62,166 nucleotides of DNA, taken from NCBI GenBank assembly GCA_030685015.1, contig JAUXWS010000099.1, positions 1-62,166 of the forward strand. Reading direction: 5' to 3'. This stretch comes from a bacterium (GTDB lineage Bacteria; CAIWAD01). Under the pieces are notes generated by a model. That model saw only the letters and a list, made by a program, of their open reading frames with translations. It did no database searches and was not told the DNA's origin. Below are positions 44,261 through 52,890 of this stretch, one piece after another. A program made the position numbers and the translations under genes. How positions within the stretch are numbered: the stretch's first letter is position 1; the number at the start of each line of letters is the position of its first letter.

Positions 44261-45535
44261 ATGCGTCTGACAAAATCCGAGCTGCTCGAGAAGGTCCGTC
44301 TCGGCGAAGACTCGTACTTCGAGCTGAAAGAGGTGCGGTTTGCCGGCTCGAGGATCACGGGGCCCGACCAGAAGCCGCTGGCTGACGAACTCGCCGCCTT
44401 CGCGAATCTCCAAGGGGGCGTGCTCCTGCTGGGCGCGGACGACAAGACCCGGGAAGTCGTGGGCATTCCGCTGGACAAGCTCGACGCGGTCGAAGACTTG
44501 CTTCGTCAGGCGTGCCACGATTCCATCACGCCCCCCCTCAATGCGCTGATCGAGCGCACGACGCTGCCCGACAGCGCCGGTCGGGATCAACCTGTGATCG
44601 TGGTCGAGATTCTCCGCAGCCTGTTCGTCCACCAGAGCCCCTCTGGCTACCTGTGGCGGGCGGGCAGCAGCAAGCGGCCGATCCCTCCTGACAATTTGGC
44701 CAGTCTGTTCCAGCAACGCAGTCAGACCCGGCTCATCCGCTTCGACGAGCAAGTGGTGGCCGGCGCGAGTCTCGAAGAGCTGGAGCCATCGCTCTGCGAT
44801 CGCTTCGCCAGTGACCTTTCCCGGGACGAGCGCCCCGATCTGCTGAGAAAGCTGGCCATGGCGCGGGAAGACGATGACGGCGTGCTCAGGCCGACCGTGG
44901 CGGGCCTGCTGATGGGCAGCCGGGATTCCATCCGGCACCTGCCGAACGCGTTCATCCAAGCCGTCGCCTATCGTGGAACGAGCGTCGCCCAAGCGGGCTC
45001 CGCCTACCAGCTGGACGCGCGCGACATCACCGGCCCCTTGGACGAGCAGATTTTCGCCACCTGCGGGTTCGTGGACAAGAACATGAGCATAGGGGCGGTC
45101 AAGCGGAACGGGGGGCGGGAGGATCGACCCCAGTTCGATGCGCTGGCCGTCTTCGAAGCCGTGACCAATGCCGTCGCCCATCGGGATTATTCGATGGCGG
45201 GCAGCAAGATCCGACTGCGCCTGTTCGCGGACCGGCTGGAGATCTACTCCCCAGGTGCAATCCCCAACACGATGACGGTCGACAGTCTCCCCTATCGACA
45301 GGCGGCCCGCAATGAGGCACTGACCTCCTTGTTGGCCCGGTGTCCGGTGAGACCGCTCGGCGCTGGCGCCACCCAACCGCGCTCGCATATCATGGACAAG
45401 CGCGGCGAAGGAGTGCCGATTCTCTTGGCACGCAGCCAGGAGCTCTCAGGCCGCCGACCTGAATACCGAATGATCGACGATAGCGAGCTGCTATTGACGA
45501 TTTTTGGTACTCCCACTGAGGATCCGCATACCTGA
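44261..45535 (+). CDS. AlbA_2/Schlafen-type ATP-binding protein
   Basis: A 424-aa protein beginning at ATG 44261 behind GGGAGATATGAC. The N-terminal AlbA_2 (Schlafen) domain includes EDSYFELKEVRFAGSRITG, ADELAAFANLQGGVLLLGAD and the following DD, i.e. the acidic residues of the family. The C-terminal part is a GHKL-type ATPase-like domain (FEAVTNAVAHRDYSMAG, HATPase_c_4; IYSPGAIPN). Such proteins are often encoded in defence loci or as putative transcriptional regulators. Its coupling to the TrlF-like gene suggests a joint two-gene system; this is inference. Confidence 0.8.
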   Translation: MRLTKSELLEKVRLGEDSYFELKEVRFAGSRITGPDQKPLADELAAFANLQGGVLLLGADDKTREVVGIPLDKLDAVEDLLRQACHDSITPPLNALIERTTLPDSAGRDQPVIVVEILRSLFVHQSPSGYLWRAGSSKRPIPPDNLASLFQQRSQTRLIRFDEQVVAGASLEELEPSLCDRFASDLSRDERPDLLRKLAMAREDDDGVLRPTVAGLLMGSRDSIRHLPNAFIQAVAYRGTSVAQAGSAYQLDARDITGPLDEQIFATCGFVDKNMSIGAVKRNGGREDRPQFDALAVFEAVTNAVAHRDYSMAGSKIRLRLFADRLEIYSPGAIPNTMTVDSLPYRQAARNEALTSLLARCPVRPLGAGATQPRSHIMDKRGEGVPILLARSQELSGRRPEYRMIDDSELLLTIFGTPTEDPHT

Positions 45536-45551
45536 TCATTTGCTCCCGTCC

Positions 45552-46703
45552 TCAGGCGGGTGTGATGGCCAACCTCTCCCGCAGCAGATCGGCGTAGGCG
45601 CGCGGCTCGGCGGGCAGGCCGAAGAGGCCCAGACCGCGCACCAGATGCTCCAGCTCGCCCTGCGCCGCCTGGGGATCCTCCCCCTCGCGCAGCACCAGCT
45701 CAAGCTCCACGTAGGTGCCCAGCCCGGCCACCGTGTCCAGGTGCAGGCGTGTGCGACCCAGGAGGACCACTTCGCGACCCTTGCGCACCAGCACGTCCAG
45801 CCCGTGCTCGCGGACGAGGCGCTCGTGCAGGGCGTCGGGATCGCCCACTTGCTCCAGCTCATAGGCGGAGAGGCGCGGCCCCCCCTCGTCGGCCCGCGTG
45901 TAGCGGATCAGCTCGGCGTGGTTGTGGGCCTGGCCGTCGGGCAGGTGGCGCGTCTCGCGGCGCAGCTTGAGCCGCTCCCCGCCGCCCACGGCGTAGAACT
46001 GGTCGTCTTGGCTGAGGCGGCCGTGCAGCTTGCCGCCCAGGGTCCCGGCGCGCCGCTTGATCTCGTCCAGGGCGCGGTGGGGGAACTTCAGCTCCAGGTT
46101 GCGCCCGCACTGCGGGGCGCTGGACAGATCCAGGGTGGGGGTGTCCATGGGGGCACTCCTCGTCGTTGGCCTTTTGCCTTTGTCGCCACGTGGCGGGAGG
46201 GCGGGCGCCTCCCGCTCCCCGCCATCCGGTCCCCGCCGCTCCTCCGTGTCGCCGCGCCGCGCCCGCTCGGCGGCGGCCACGGCCAAGCGGTCGCAGCGCT
46301 CGTTGTCGGCGTGGCCGGCGTGGCCCCGCACCCAGCGCCACTGGATGTCGTGCAGACCCGCCTGCTCCCAGAGGGCGCGCCACAGGTCCTCGTTCTTCAC
46401 CGGGCCGCCCGTCGAGGTGCGCCAGCCCTTGCGCATCCAGCCGTGGATCCAGCTGGTGATGCCGTTCCGAAGGTACTGGCTGTCGGTGGTCAATTCCACG
46501 CGGCTGGGTTCTTCCAGGTCCTCGAGCGCGCGCAGGGCGGCCATCATCTCCATGCGGTTGTTGGTGGTGGCCGTCTCGCCGCCGGACAGCTCGCGCAGGC
46601 CCCGCGGGCCACGGATGAGGGCGGCCCAGCCCCCCGGCCCGGGGTTGCCCTGGCAGGCGCCATCGGTGACGATGACGACGGCGGGACGCTCAGCGGCGCT
46701 CAT
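45552..46703 (-). CDS. rnhA: RNase HI fused to a CYTH domain
   Basis: A 383-aa fusion. Residues 1-150 are a complete RNase HI that cuts RNA in RNA:DNA hybrids, with catalytic Asp14, Glu52, Asp74 and Asp133 (TDGACQGNPG, NNRMEMMAAL, TDSQYL, HADNERCD). A charged linker of ~35 residues follows. Residues 190-383 are a CYTH domain (NLELKFP, LKLRRETRHLPDG, VELELVL), the tunnel fold of adenylyl cyclase IV and triphosphatases. An internal ATG at 46148 (Met186) has its own AGGAG 7 nt upstream, so a separate CYTH protein may also be made. The start overlaps the rlmI-like gene by 14 bp. It is the last gene of the long minus-strand run. Confidence 0.85.
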   Translation of the reverse strand: MSAAERPAVVIVTDGACQGNPGPGGWAALIRGPRGLRELSGGETATTNNRMEMMAALRALEDLEEPSRVELTTDSQYLRNGITSWIHGWMRKGWRTSTGGPVKNEDLWRALWEQAGLHDIQWRWVRGHAGHADNERCDRLAVAAAERARRGDTEERRGPDGGEREAPALPPRGDKGKRPTTRSAPMDTPTLDLSSAPQCGRNLELKFPHRALDEIKRRAGTLGGKLHGRLSQDDQFYAVGGGERLKLRRETRHLPDGQAHNHAELIRYTRADEGGPRLSAYELEQVGDPDALHERLVREHGLDVLVRKGREVVLLGRTRLHLDTVAGLGTYVELELVLREGEDPQAAQGELEHLVRGLGLFGLPAEPRAYADLLRERLAITPA

Positions 46704-47928
46704 GCTCGACCTGCAGGAGGAATCCCTTGAGGTAGCCCGTCTCCGGCACCTGGGGCAGTTGGGGGTGGTCCTGGCCCTGTCCCAGCTGGGCCAGGATGCG
46801 CAGGCGGCAGGCGGCGCGTCGGGCGGCCAGGCGCAGCACCTCGCGGAAGGCGTCCACCCCCAGATGGTGGCTGCAGGAGCAGGTGGCGAGGAAGCCGCCC
46901 TCCTCCACCAGGGCCATCGCCTGGCGGTTGAGATCGATGTAGCCCTGGCGGCCCTCGGCGTAGTGGCGCTTCGATTTGACGAAGGCGGGCGGGTCGGCGA
47001 TGACCAGCCGGTAGCGGCGTCCGCCGCGTTGCAGCTCGCGCAGGCCCTCCAGGACCGGGGCGTTGATGCGCTCGCCGGGCAGGGCGTCCAGGCCGTTCAA
47101 GGCCAGGTTGCGTGTCACGCGCTCGAGGGCGGCCTCGCTGCGGTCCAGGAAGTCCACGCGCGCGGCCCCGGCCCGCGCCGCCTGCAGGCCCCAGCCCCCG
47201 TGGTAGCAGCAGAGGTCGAGCACGGCGCCGCCCCGCCCCAATGCGGCGGCCCGGCTCCAGTTCTCCACCTGGTCGAGGAAGAGGCCGCCCTTCTGCACGG
47301 CGCGGAAATCCAGCTCCAGGCGCAGGCCATCCACCTCCACCGTCTGCCGCGCCTCCTCGCCCAGTTGGTCGGCGGAGCGCCTGTCCCAACCGTCCGCCAC
47401 GGGCCGACACCAGTGGCGCTCGCGGGGCAGGCCCTCCAGTTCGCGGAAGGCGGAGGAGCCGTCGAAGATGAGGGCGCGCAGCGGCAGGAGCCTGCGCAGC
47501 GCGGCGGCCAGCTCCTCCCGCCGGGACTCCATGCCCTGGGTGAGGCACTGCGCCACCAGCACGGCGCCATCGCCCTCGCCGTAGCGGTCCACGATGAGGC
47601 CGGGCAGGTCGTCGGATTCGGCGTGGACCAGGCGGCAGGTGGCGCGGTCCAGGTGGGCGCGGCGGGCGATGGCCCGGGCCAGGCCTCCCTCGAACCAGTC
47701 CGTCCCGCCCGGCACGCCGCCGTCGCGGGTGAGGAGGCGCACGGCGATGAGGCTGCCCCGGCTCCAGAAACCCATCCCCAGTTCGCGGCCGCGATGGTCG
47801 GCCACGCGCACCAGCGCCCCCGCCGCCAGGCCGGCGGGGAGGGGGGCCAGCTCGTTGGAGAAGACCCAGGGGTGGCCGCCGCGCAGGCGGCGGTCCATGT
47901 CGCGCTTCAGCGCCAGGATGGGAGGCAT
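46690..47928 (-). CDS. rlmI: RlmI-like 23S rRNA cytosine-C5 methyltransferase
   Basis: A 412-aa enzyme. A PUA-like N-terminus (LKRDMDRRLRGGHPWVFSNE) binds RNA. A class I methyltransferase domain follows with VLDLCCYHGGWGLQAARAGA (motif I), VDFLDRSEAAL and VIADPPAFVKSKRH (motif IV, catalytic region), and CSCSHHLG carrying Cys residues for m5C chemistry. Relatives methylate C1962 of 23S rRNA; other COG1092 members act on nearby sites. ATG 47928 lies 5 bp after the upstream gene. Confidence 0.85.
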   Translation of the reverse strand: MPPILALKRDMDRRLRGGHPWVFSNELAPLPAGLAAGALVRVADHRGRELGMGFWSRGSLIAVRLLTRDGGVPGGTDWFEGGLARAIARRAHLDRATCRLVHAESDDLPGLIVDRYGEGDGAVLVAQCLTQGMESRREELAAALRRLLPLRALIFDGSSAFRELEGLPRERHWCRPVADGWDRRSADQLGEEARQTVEVDGLRLELDFRAVQKGGLFLDQVENWSRAAALGRGGAVLDLCCYHGGWGLQAARAGAARVDFLDRSEAALERVTRNLALNGLDALPGERINAPVLEGLRELQRGGRRYRLVIADPPAFVKSKRHYAEGRQGYIDLNRQAMALVEEGGFLATCSCSHHLGVDAFREVLRLAARRAACRLRILAQLGQGQDHPQLPQVPETGYLKGFLLQVEHERR

Positions 47929-47933
47929 GCCGC

Positions 47934-50267
47934 TCACTTGAGGTAGATCAGGCGGCGCGTGTCCACCGCCCCCTCCGATTCCAGGCGCGCCAGATAGATG
48001 CCGCTGGCCAGGGGGCCCGGACGGAAGACGGCGCGATGCTCCCCGGCGCGGCGGAAGGGCTCGTCGACGAGGACGGCCACCCGCTGTCCCGCCAGGTTGT
48101 AGACCTCCAGGCGCAGGGCGCCACTGCGCCGCAAGCGGAAGGGGATGACCGTCTCCGGGTTGAAGGGGTTGGGATGGATGCGCCCCAGCTCGGCGGCCTT
48201 GACGGCCGGACCGTCCCAGGGGTCGTTCGCCACCCCGCCGCCGGCCGGATCGACGCGCACGCTGTCGATCGCCCAGCCGGTGCCAAAACTGCCCTGGTAG
48301 TTGAAGGCGAGCTGGATCTCCCCCGCCTCGCCGGCCGGGGCCAGGCTGGCGGAAACGCGGCTCCAGTTGGGATGCCGGCCGCCGCAGGAGGGGTCCAGGG
48401 TGGAGTCGCCCAGGGCCAGCATCTCCTCCATGGCCAGCACCTGCTGCCAATCCTCGGCCACGCCGCCCGTGCGACGGCGGGCCAGCACCTGGCTGAGCAG
48501 GTCGAATCCGCTGTTGCCCATGCAGGAGGAGAAGGAGAGGAGCGCCCCCTCGTCGAAGCGCAGCCAGGGCGTGACGAGGGTGTCGTTCTGCGAGGCGCTC
48601 TCCTGGGCGTCGGAATTGATGAAGAGGAAGGAGCCGCTGCGCAGATCGTCGGGATCGAAAAAGGCGTTGCCCGGCTGGTAGCAGAAGGAGGCGCTGGCGC
48701 CCTGGGCGCTGCTGGTCCAGCCCAGGGAGCCGGCCGGGTGGCTTTCCTGCCAGCATTCAAGCCCGGCGAAGGTGGCGTCGAAGTCGGCCAGGAAGGGCAC
48801 TTGGAAATCGCAGCTCTCCGCTTCGATGAGCGCCTCGATGAGCAGCGTGCCGGCGGGCAGGGCATGCCAGTCGTTCTCGAGCGGCGTCCAGCTCCAGGAG
48901 TGGAGCAGGCTGTCGGGCGGCGGACCGCCGGGGGGGTGGCTCTCCAGCAGCGGCGCCGGCGCCGCCGTGGCATGGGAGGGCAGGGAGTAGTCCAGCAGCA
49001 GCCAGGCCTGGCTGCCCTGGGACACCCCCTCCACCGGATTGGCGAAGCGGCCCGCCACGGGGCCGGGACAAGTGCCGTCCACCACGAGGCGCAGGCTGTC
49101 GGCCAGCTGCACCCAGCGGTTGTCCTCGCGGGCGGGGCGGCCCTGGGCATCCTGCACCAGGCGCAGCAGCAGCTCCCCGCCCCCGCGCGCCTCCAGCCGG
49201 ACACCCGCCACCACGGCGCTGATCAGGTTGTGCTCGCTGCGCAGGCGGCCCAGGGGCACGCGCTGGGCCAGGACGGTGCCGGGCACCAGCGGGGCGCCCG
49301 GGCGCCAAGCCTGGTCCGCCCGGCCGCTGGCGCCCATCCAGTGCAGCTCCGGGTCGATGCGGGTGGGCAGGCTCTGCCCGCCCTCGTTGCCTGCGCCGTC
49401 GCGGGCGACGAGGCGCAGGTCCAGCATCGTCTCGCCCGCCTCGACCAGGGCGGCGGGCCGGAGCAGGGCGCCCCACTCCTCCCAGGCGGGGTCGGCCGCC
49501 CAGGGGCCCAGCCGGGCCAGGCCCCGCGACCACGTGCCATCCTGGCTTTCCACCCACACGCTGTCCACGCCGCTCTCGTCGCGCAGGCGCACGCGCAGCG
49601 GAAGATCCCCCAGCTGCAGGTTCCAGGCGGGCTCCGCCGCCGCCCGCAGGAGGGGCGGCTGCTGATCGCCCTCGGCCCAGCGTCCCAGGGCGCGCAGGGA
49701 GAGATCGCGGTCCAGGACCTGGAAGGCGTCGCCCAGCGCGGGCACGCGGATCCAGGAGCGGTTGCCGGCGTGGCAGTCGTCGTCGGCCGTGATCCAGGGC
49801 GGGCGGGCGGGGTTGTGGCTGGTGATCTCCATGCGCAGGCGCTCGCCGCCTTCCAGCGTGACGCTGCGGCGCAGCAGGATCTCCTCCGGCAGGCCGTGGC
49901 CATGGAGCACGAGGGTGGTGTCCAACAGCGCCGCATCGAAGCCGTCGCGCAGGGTGAGGCGCACCGTGTCGGCGTTGGCCGCCGGGCCGATGGAGCCCAT
50001 CAGCAGCCCGTCCACCACGAAGCGGCGGGGAATCTCCACTTCGCTGCGGTAGGTGGCCTGGTTGCCGGGCAGGGCCGGCCAGTGCCAGGCCGGCAGGCCG
50101 TCGTCGCCCAGCTGCGCCAGGCTGTCCAGCGAGGAGTGCAAGGGAGTGCGCGCCGGTCCGGAGGAAGGCCCCGGCCAGGGCGAGGCGCAGGCATCGAGCG
50201 CGCCGCCCGCCGCCAGGGCGGTCCGGATCAGCAGCAGCGCCGCTCCCGCGGCGGTGATGGCGGCCAT
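47934..50267 (-). CDS. Large secreted protein with T9SS-like sorting tail
   Basis: A 777-aa exported protein starting at ATG 50267; residues 1-20 are a signal peptide (ITAAGAALLLIRTALAAGG). The body is beta-rich without a recognised family. Several acidic stretches (PWITADDDCHAGNRSW, SFCYQPGNAFFDPDD) and FNYQGSFGTGWAIDSVRVDP look like jelly-roll or MAM-type sandwich strands. The last ~80 residues are the sorting tail: GRIHPNPFNPETVIPFRLRR, LEVYNLAGQRVAVL, ending RRLIYLK. It sits between nadD (5 bp) and the rlmI-like gene in a house-keeping run, which is unusual for a surface protein. Confidence 0.75.
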   Translation of the reverse strand: MAAITAAGAALLLIRTALAAGGALDACASPWPGPSSGPARTPLHSSLDSLAQLGDDGLPAWHWPALPGNQATYRSEVEIPRRFVVDGLLMGSIGPAANADTVRLTLRDGFDAALLDTTLVLHGHGLPEEILLRRSVTLEGGERLRMEITSHNPARPPWITADDDCHAGNRSWIRVPALGDAFQVLDRDLSLRALGRWAEGDQQPPLLRAAAEPAWNLQLGDLPLRVRLRDESGVDSVWVESQDGTWSRGLARLGPWAADPAWEEWGALLRPAALVEAGETMLDLRLVARDGAGNEGGQSLPTRIDPELHWMGASGRADQAWRPGAPLVPGTVLAQRVPLGRLRSEHNLISAVVAGVRLEARGGGELLLRLVQDAQGRPAREDNRWVQLADSLRLVVDGTCPGPVAGRFANPVEGVSQGSQAWLLLDYSLPSHATAAPAPLLESHPPGGPPPDSLLHSWSWTPLENDWHALPAGTLLIEALIEAESCDFQVPFLADFDATFAGLECWQESHPAGSLGWTSSAQGASASFCYQPGNAFFDPDDLRSGSFLFINSDAQESASQNDTLVTPWLRFDEGALLSFSSCMGNSGFDLLSQVLARRRTGGVAEDWQQVLAMEEMLALGDSTLDPSCGGRHPNWSRVSASLAPAGEAGEIQLAFNYQGSFGTGWAIDSVRVDPAGGGVANDPWDGPAVKAAELGRIHPNPFNPETVIPFRLRRSGALRLEVYNLAGQRVAVLVDEPFRRAGEHRAVFRPGPLASGIYLARLESEGAVDTRRLIYLK

Positions 50268-50272
50268 GCATC

Positions 50273-50830
50273 TCACCGGTAAAGGCGCTCCTTCTTCACA
50301 TAGTCCCAGACCCCCGGCGGCAGCAGGTGCCGGCACCGCAGTCCGTGGGCGATGCGCTCCCGCAGCCAGGCGGCGGACAGCTCCATCCCCGGCCAAAGCA
50401 GCAGACGGTGTGGCACCGCGTCGGGCGGGGCGCTCCAGGACGGACGGTTGACCACCAACAGGCAGGCCAGGGCGAGGATGCGCTCCCAGCGATGCCAGTG
50501 ACGGAACTGCGCCAGCTGGTCGCCGCCCACCAGCAGGAAGATCCCGTCCGACTCCGCGGCCAGCTCCTCCAGCGTGTCCACCGTGTAGCTGGGACCGGGC
50601 CGCCCGCCCTCCCGCTCGTCCACTTCGAAACCGGTTCCCGCCACGGCAATCCGCAGCATGGCCACGCGGTGCTCGAAGGAGGCCCCCGCTTCGCCGCGCA
50701 GCGGATTGCGTCGGGCCGGCACCAGCAGGAGGCGGCTGGCGCCGGTCTCCTCGCGCGCGAACTCGGCCAGGGCAAGGTGCCCGACGTGGACCGGGTCGAA
50801 GGTGCCGCCGTAGACGATGCAGCCGGGCAC
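50273..50830 (-). CDS. nadD: Nicotinate-nucleotide adenylyltransferase
   Basis: A 185-aa enzyme of NAD synthesis joining ATP and nicotinate mononucleotide. The nucleotidyltransferase motifs are GGTFDPVHVGHLALAEFA and PGPSYTVDTLEEL, with LLVGGDQLAQFRHW; the second signature ISSTxxR is replaced by LSAAWLRERI near the C-terminus. Length is normal for the family. It follows bamD by 8 bp. Confidence 0.92.
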   Translation of the reverse strand: MPGCIVYGGTFDPVHVGHLALAEFAREETGASRLLLVPARRNPLRGEAGASFEHRVAMLRIAVAGTGFEVDEREGGRPGPSYTVDTLEELAAESDGIFLLVGGDQLAQFRHWHRWERILALACLLVVNRPSWSAPPDAVPHRLLLWPGMELSAAWLRERIAHGLRCRHLLPPGVWDYVKKERLYR

Positions 50831-50838
50831 GGGATTTC

Positions 50839-51588
50839 CTAGTTGAGACCGGCCAGCAGACGGCGCACCTCGGCCACCCGCGCCCCGTCGGGCCAGGTCA
50901 GCAGGTACTCCTCCAGGCTGGCGCGGGAGTCGGCCGTCCGCTTCATCTTGACCTGACAGACCGCCTTGAGGTAGAGGGCCGTCTCCATGATGGCGGCCTG
51001 GTCGTACCAGGTCTCCAGGATGTCATCCAGGTAGATGAGCGCCGCCGGCCAGTACTCCATCTTCACATAGAGCTCGGCCGCCTTCAGGTCCTTGGTGGCC
51101 AGCTTGAGCCGGCAGGCGGAGATGCGCTCCTCCGCCAGGGGACGGTGCGGGCTGTCCGCGTAGTCGTCCAGCAGGGTCTGGTAGGCGTCGATGGCGCGCA
51201 GGGTGTAGGTCTGGTCCAGGGCGTAGCCCGGCGACAACTCGTACCAGCAGTCCGCCGTGCGGAGGCGGGCGTCGTCCACCAGGGGACTGGTGGGATAGCG
51301 GCGGATCAGCTCCTCGTAGAGGTCGGCCGCCAGCAGGTGCTCGCGCAGGCGGTACTGGCACTCCGCCTCCATGTAGCGGATGGAGTCCATCAGGCTGCTG
51401 CCCGCGTAGTCCAGGCTCATTTTGGAGAAGCGGTCGAGGGCGTCGGCATGGCGCCCCCGCTCGAATTGCCGCATGGCGCGCGCCATGGCCTGGTTCACGG
51501 GAATCAACTCCCGCGGCTTCTGGCTGCAGGCGGAGAGCAGCAGGATGCCAAGGAAGAGGAGAACGAGTTGGCGCGGCGCGCGAATCAT
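50839..51588 (-). CDS. bamD: BamD-like outer-membrane assembly lipoprotein
   Basis: A 249-aa lipoprotein starting at ATG 51588. The lipobox is LLLSAC, cleaved at the Cys near residue 20. Tetratricopeptide repeats follow: NQAMARAMRQFERGRHADAL, CQYRLREHLLAADLYEELIR, RAIDAYQTLLDDYADSPHRP and later ones, five in all, as in BamD/YfiO, which helps BamA fold beta-barrels. An alternative start at 51615 adds 9 residues. It is encoded in the dense run with lnt and OM genes. Confidence 0.85.
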   Translation of the reverse strand: MIRAPRQLVLLFLGILLLSACSQKPRELIPVNQAMARAMRQFERGRHADALDRFSKMSLDYAGSSLMDSIRYMEAECQYRLREHLLAADLYEELIRRYPTSPLVDDARLRTADCWYELSPGYALDQTYTLRAIDAYQTLLDDYADSPHRPLAEERISACRLKLATKDLKAAELYVKMEYWPAALIYLDDILETWYDQAAIMETALYLKAVCQVKMKRTADSRASLEEYLLTWPDGARVAEVRRLLAGLN

Positions 51589-51598
51589 GCGAGTCCCT

Positions 51599-51865
51599 TC
51601 ACGATGACCTGCCATGGAAGAGCAGGAGCAGCAAAGCGATGGTGCCCACCACCATCAGCAGGGCGGGCCAGGCGGCTGTTTCCGGCACGGCGGTCAGAGT
51701 GTCCACGGCCGCCAGCAGGCTGTCCCCTCCCAGGGGCGGAAGGGGCGAAGCGAGCAGGTCCGGGCTTTGGCTCTCCGCCGCGGCATGCGACAGGCCCAAT
51801 CCGCTGACGACCAAGGTAGCAATCCGGCCCAGGCGGCCGGGACCGGGCCGGCCACCCGGCCGCAT
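51599..51865 (-). CDS. Small secreted/membrane protein
   Basis: An 88-aa protein whose ATG at 51865 overlaps the upstream stop (ATGA). It has a hydrophobic N-terminal helix after a GR-rich start (IATLVVSGLGLSHAAAE, possible signal peptide), a Pro-rich middle and a C-terminal helix (ALLMVVGTIALLLLLF) ending in a short basic tail. No family was recognised. It is translationally coupled to the barrel gene before it and followed by bamD, hence possibly part of the envelope. Confidence 0.5.
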   Translation of the reverse strand: MRPGGRPGPGRLGRIATLVVSGLGLSHAAAESQSPDLLASPLPPLGGDSLLAAVDTLTAVPETAAWPALLMVVGTIALLLLLFHGRSS

Positions 51866-52890
51866 CACAGGCTCCAGCCCAGGCTGGCCATCGCCAGGCG
51901 GCCCTTGGCGTCGAGGGGATCCTGGACCAGTCCCAGGTCCAGACGCAAGATGCCCCAGGGCAGGCGGCCGCGCCATCCCGCCCCGGCGGAGGGGGCGGGG
52001 CGTCCGTTGCTCCACGAACTGGTCTCGGGCCAATGGATTCCTCCCCGCAGTTGAAGTCCTCCGCGCAGCTGCAGCTCCGATCCCAGGTGCAGCTCCTGGG
52101 AACCCGCCAGACCGCCCTCCTGCGTCACGTTGCGCACATCCAGCGCCATCATGAGCGTGGTGCCGCGCACCTCGCCGGCGCGGCCGAAGGGGTGCCAGGC
52201 GATCCCCACGTTGATGGTGCCGTCGCCGATCTGATCCAGGGGCCGCCTCAGCTCAAGGGCTCCGGCGGGAAAGTAGGCGGCGTGCCCGCCCACATCCATG
52301 CGGCGGTTGGCGCGGACCAGAACGCCGTAGGCCACGCCCAGGCGCCGCCGCCGGGTCTCTTCGTCGAAGCAGGCGATGGCGGCCAGTCCCAGCCGCACGC
52401 GGTGGTCCAAGGCCAGGCCCAGGGCGAGGGCGGGGGCCAGCTCGGCGCTGGGGGGGCGCGCCGTCTCCCCCGGCGCGGGCAGGGCGGCCGTGCCGGCCGG
52501 ATGCCACTCCACGGGGTGGAGGGCCAGGGCGAGGCGGCGGCCACGCCAGGCCACGCGGCGCACGGTGCTAAGGGCGGGCAGGATCTCCGCCCAGTCCCAG
52601 TCCCCTTCGCTCTGGACGGGTCGGAAGGCGGGGGCGGCCAGGGCTTCCAGGTCCAGGTCGAAGCCGCCACGACGGGTGAGGGCGGCCAAGCCGGCCGGGT
52701 TGTAGAGGGCGGCCTCCGCCGCTCCCGTCGACGCGGCGAAACAGCCGCCCATGCCGCGCACCCGCACCCCGCCGCTCAATCCGCCCAGCCAGCCCACCTC
52801 CCCGGCGGCGGGTCGGGGGGCCGCCAGCGCAAGCAACAGGGCGCCCAAGGAGAGCCAGGTCCGGGCGCGCCGTCCACCGGGCCGGCTCAT
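51865..52890 (-). CDS. PorV/UPF0164-like outer-membrane barrel protein
   Basis: A 341-aa exported protein. A signal peptide is followed by GVRVRGMGGCFAASTGAAEA and LYNPAGLAAL, the motif found at the mature start of FadL/PorV/UPF0164-type barrels. Alternating strands follow (RLALALHPVEWHP, RLGVAYGVLVRANRR, TTLMMALDVRNVTQEGG), ending LAMASLGWSL. In type IX secretion PorV shuttles cargo from the translocon; that role is possible here given the sorting-tail proteins in the window but is not shown. It overlaps lnt upstream and the small gene downstream. Confidence 0.65.
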   Translation of the reverse strand: MSRPGGRRARTWLSLGALLLALAAPRPAAGEVGWLGGLSGGVRVRGMGGCFAASTGAAEAALYNPAGLAALTRRGGFDLDLEALAAPAFRPVQSEGDWDWAEILPALSTVRRVAWRGRRLALALHPVEWHPAGTAALPAPGETARPPSAELAPALALGLALDHRVRLGLAAIACFDEETRRRRLGVAYGVLVRANRRMDVGGHAAYFPAGALELRRPLDQIGDGTINVGIAWHPFGRAGEVRGTTLMMALDVRNVTQEGGLAGSQELHLGSELQLRGGLQLRGGIHWPETSSWSNGRPAPSAGAGWRGRLPWGILRLDLGLVQDPLDAKGRLAMASLGWSL

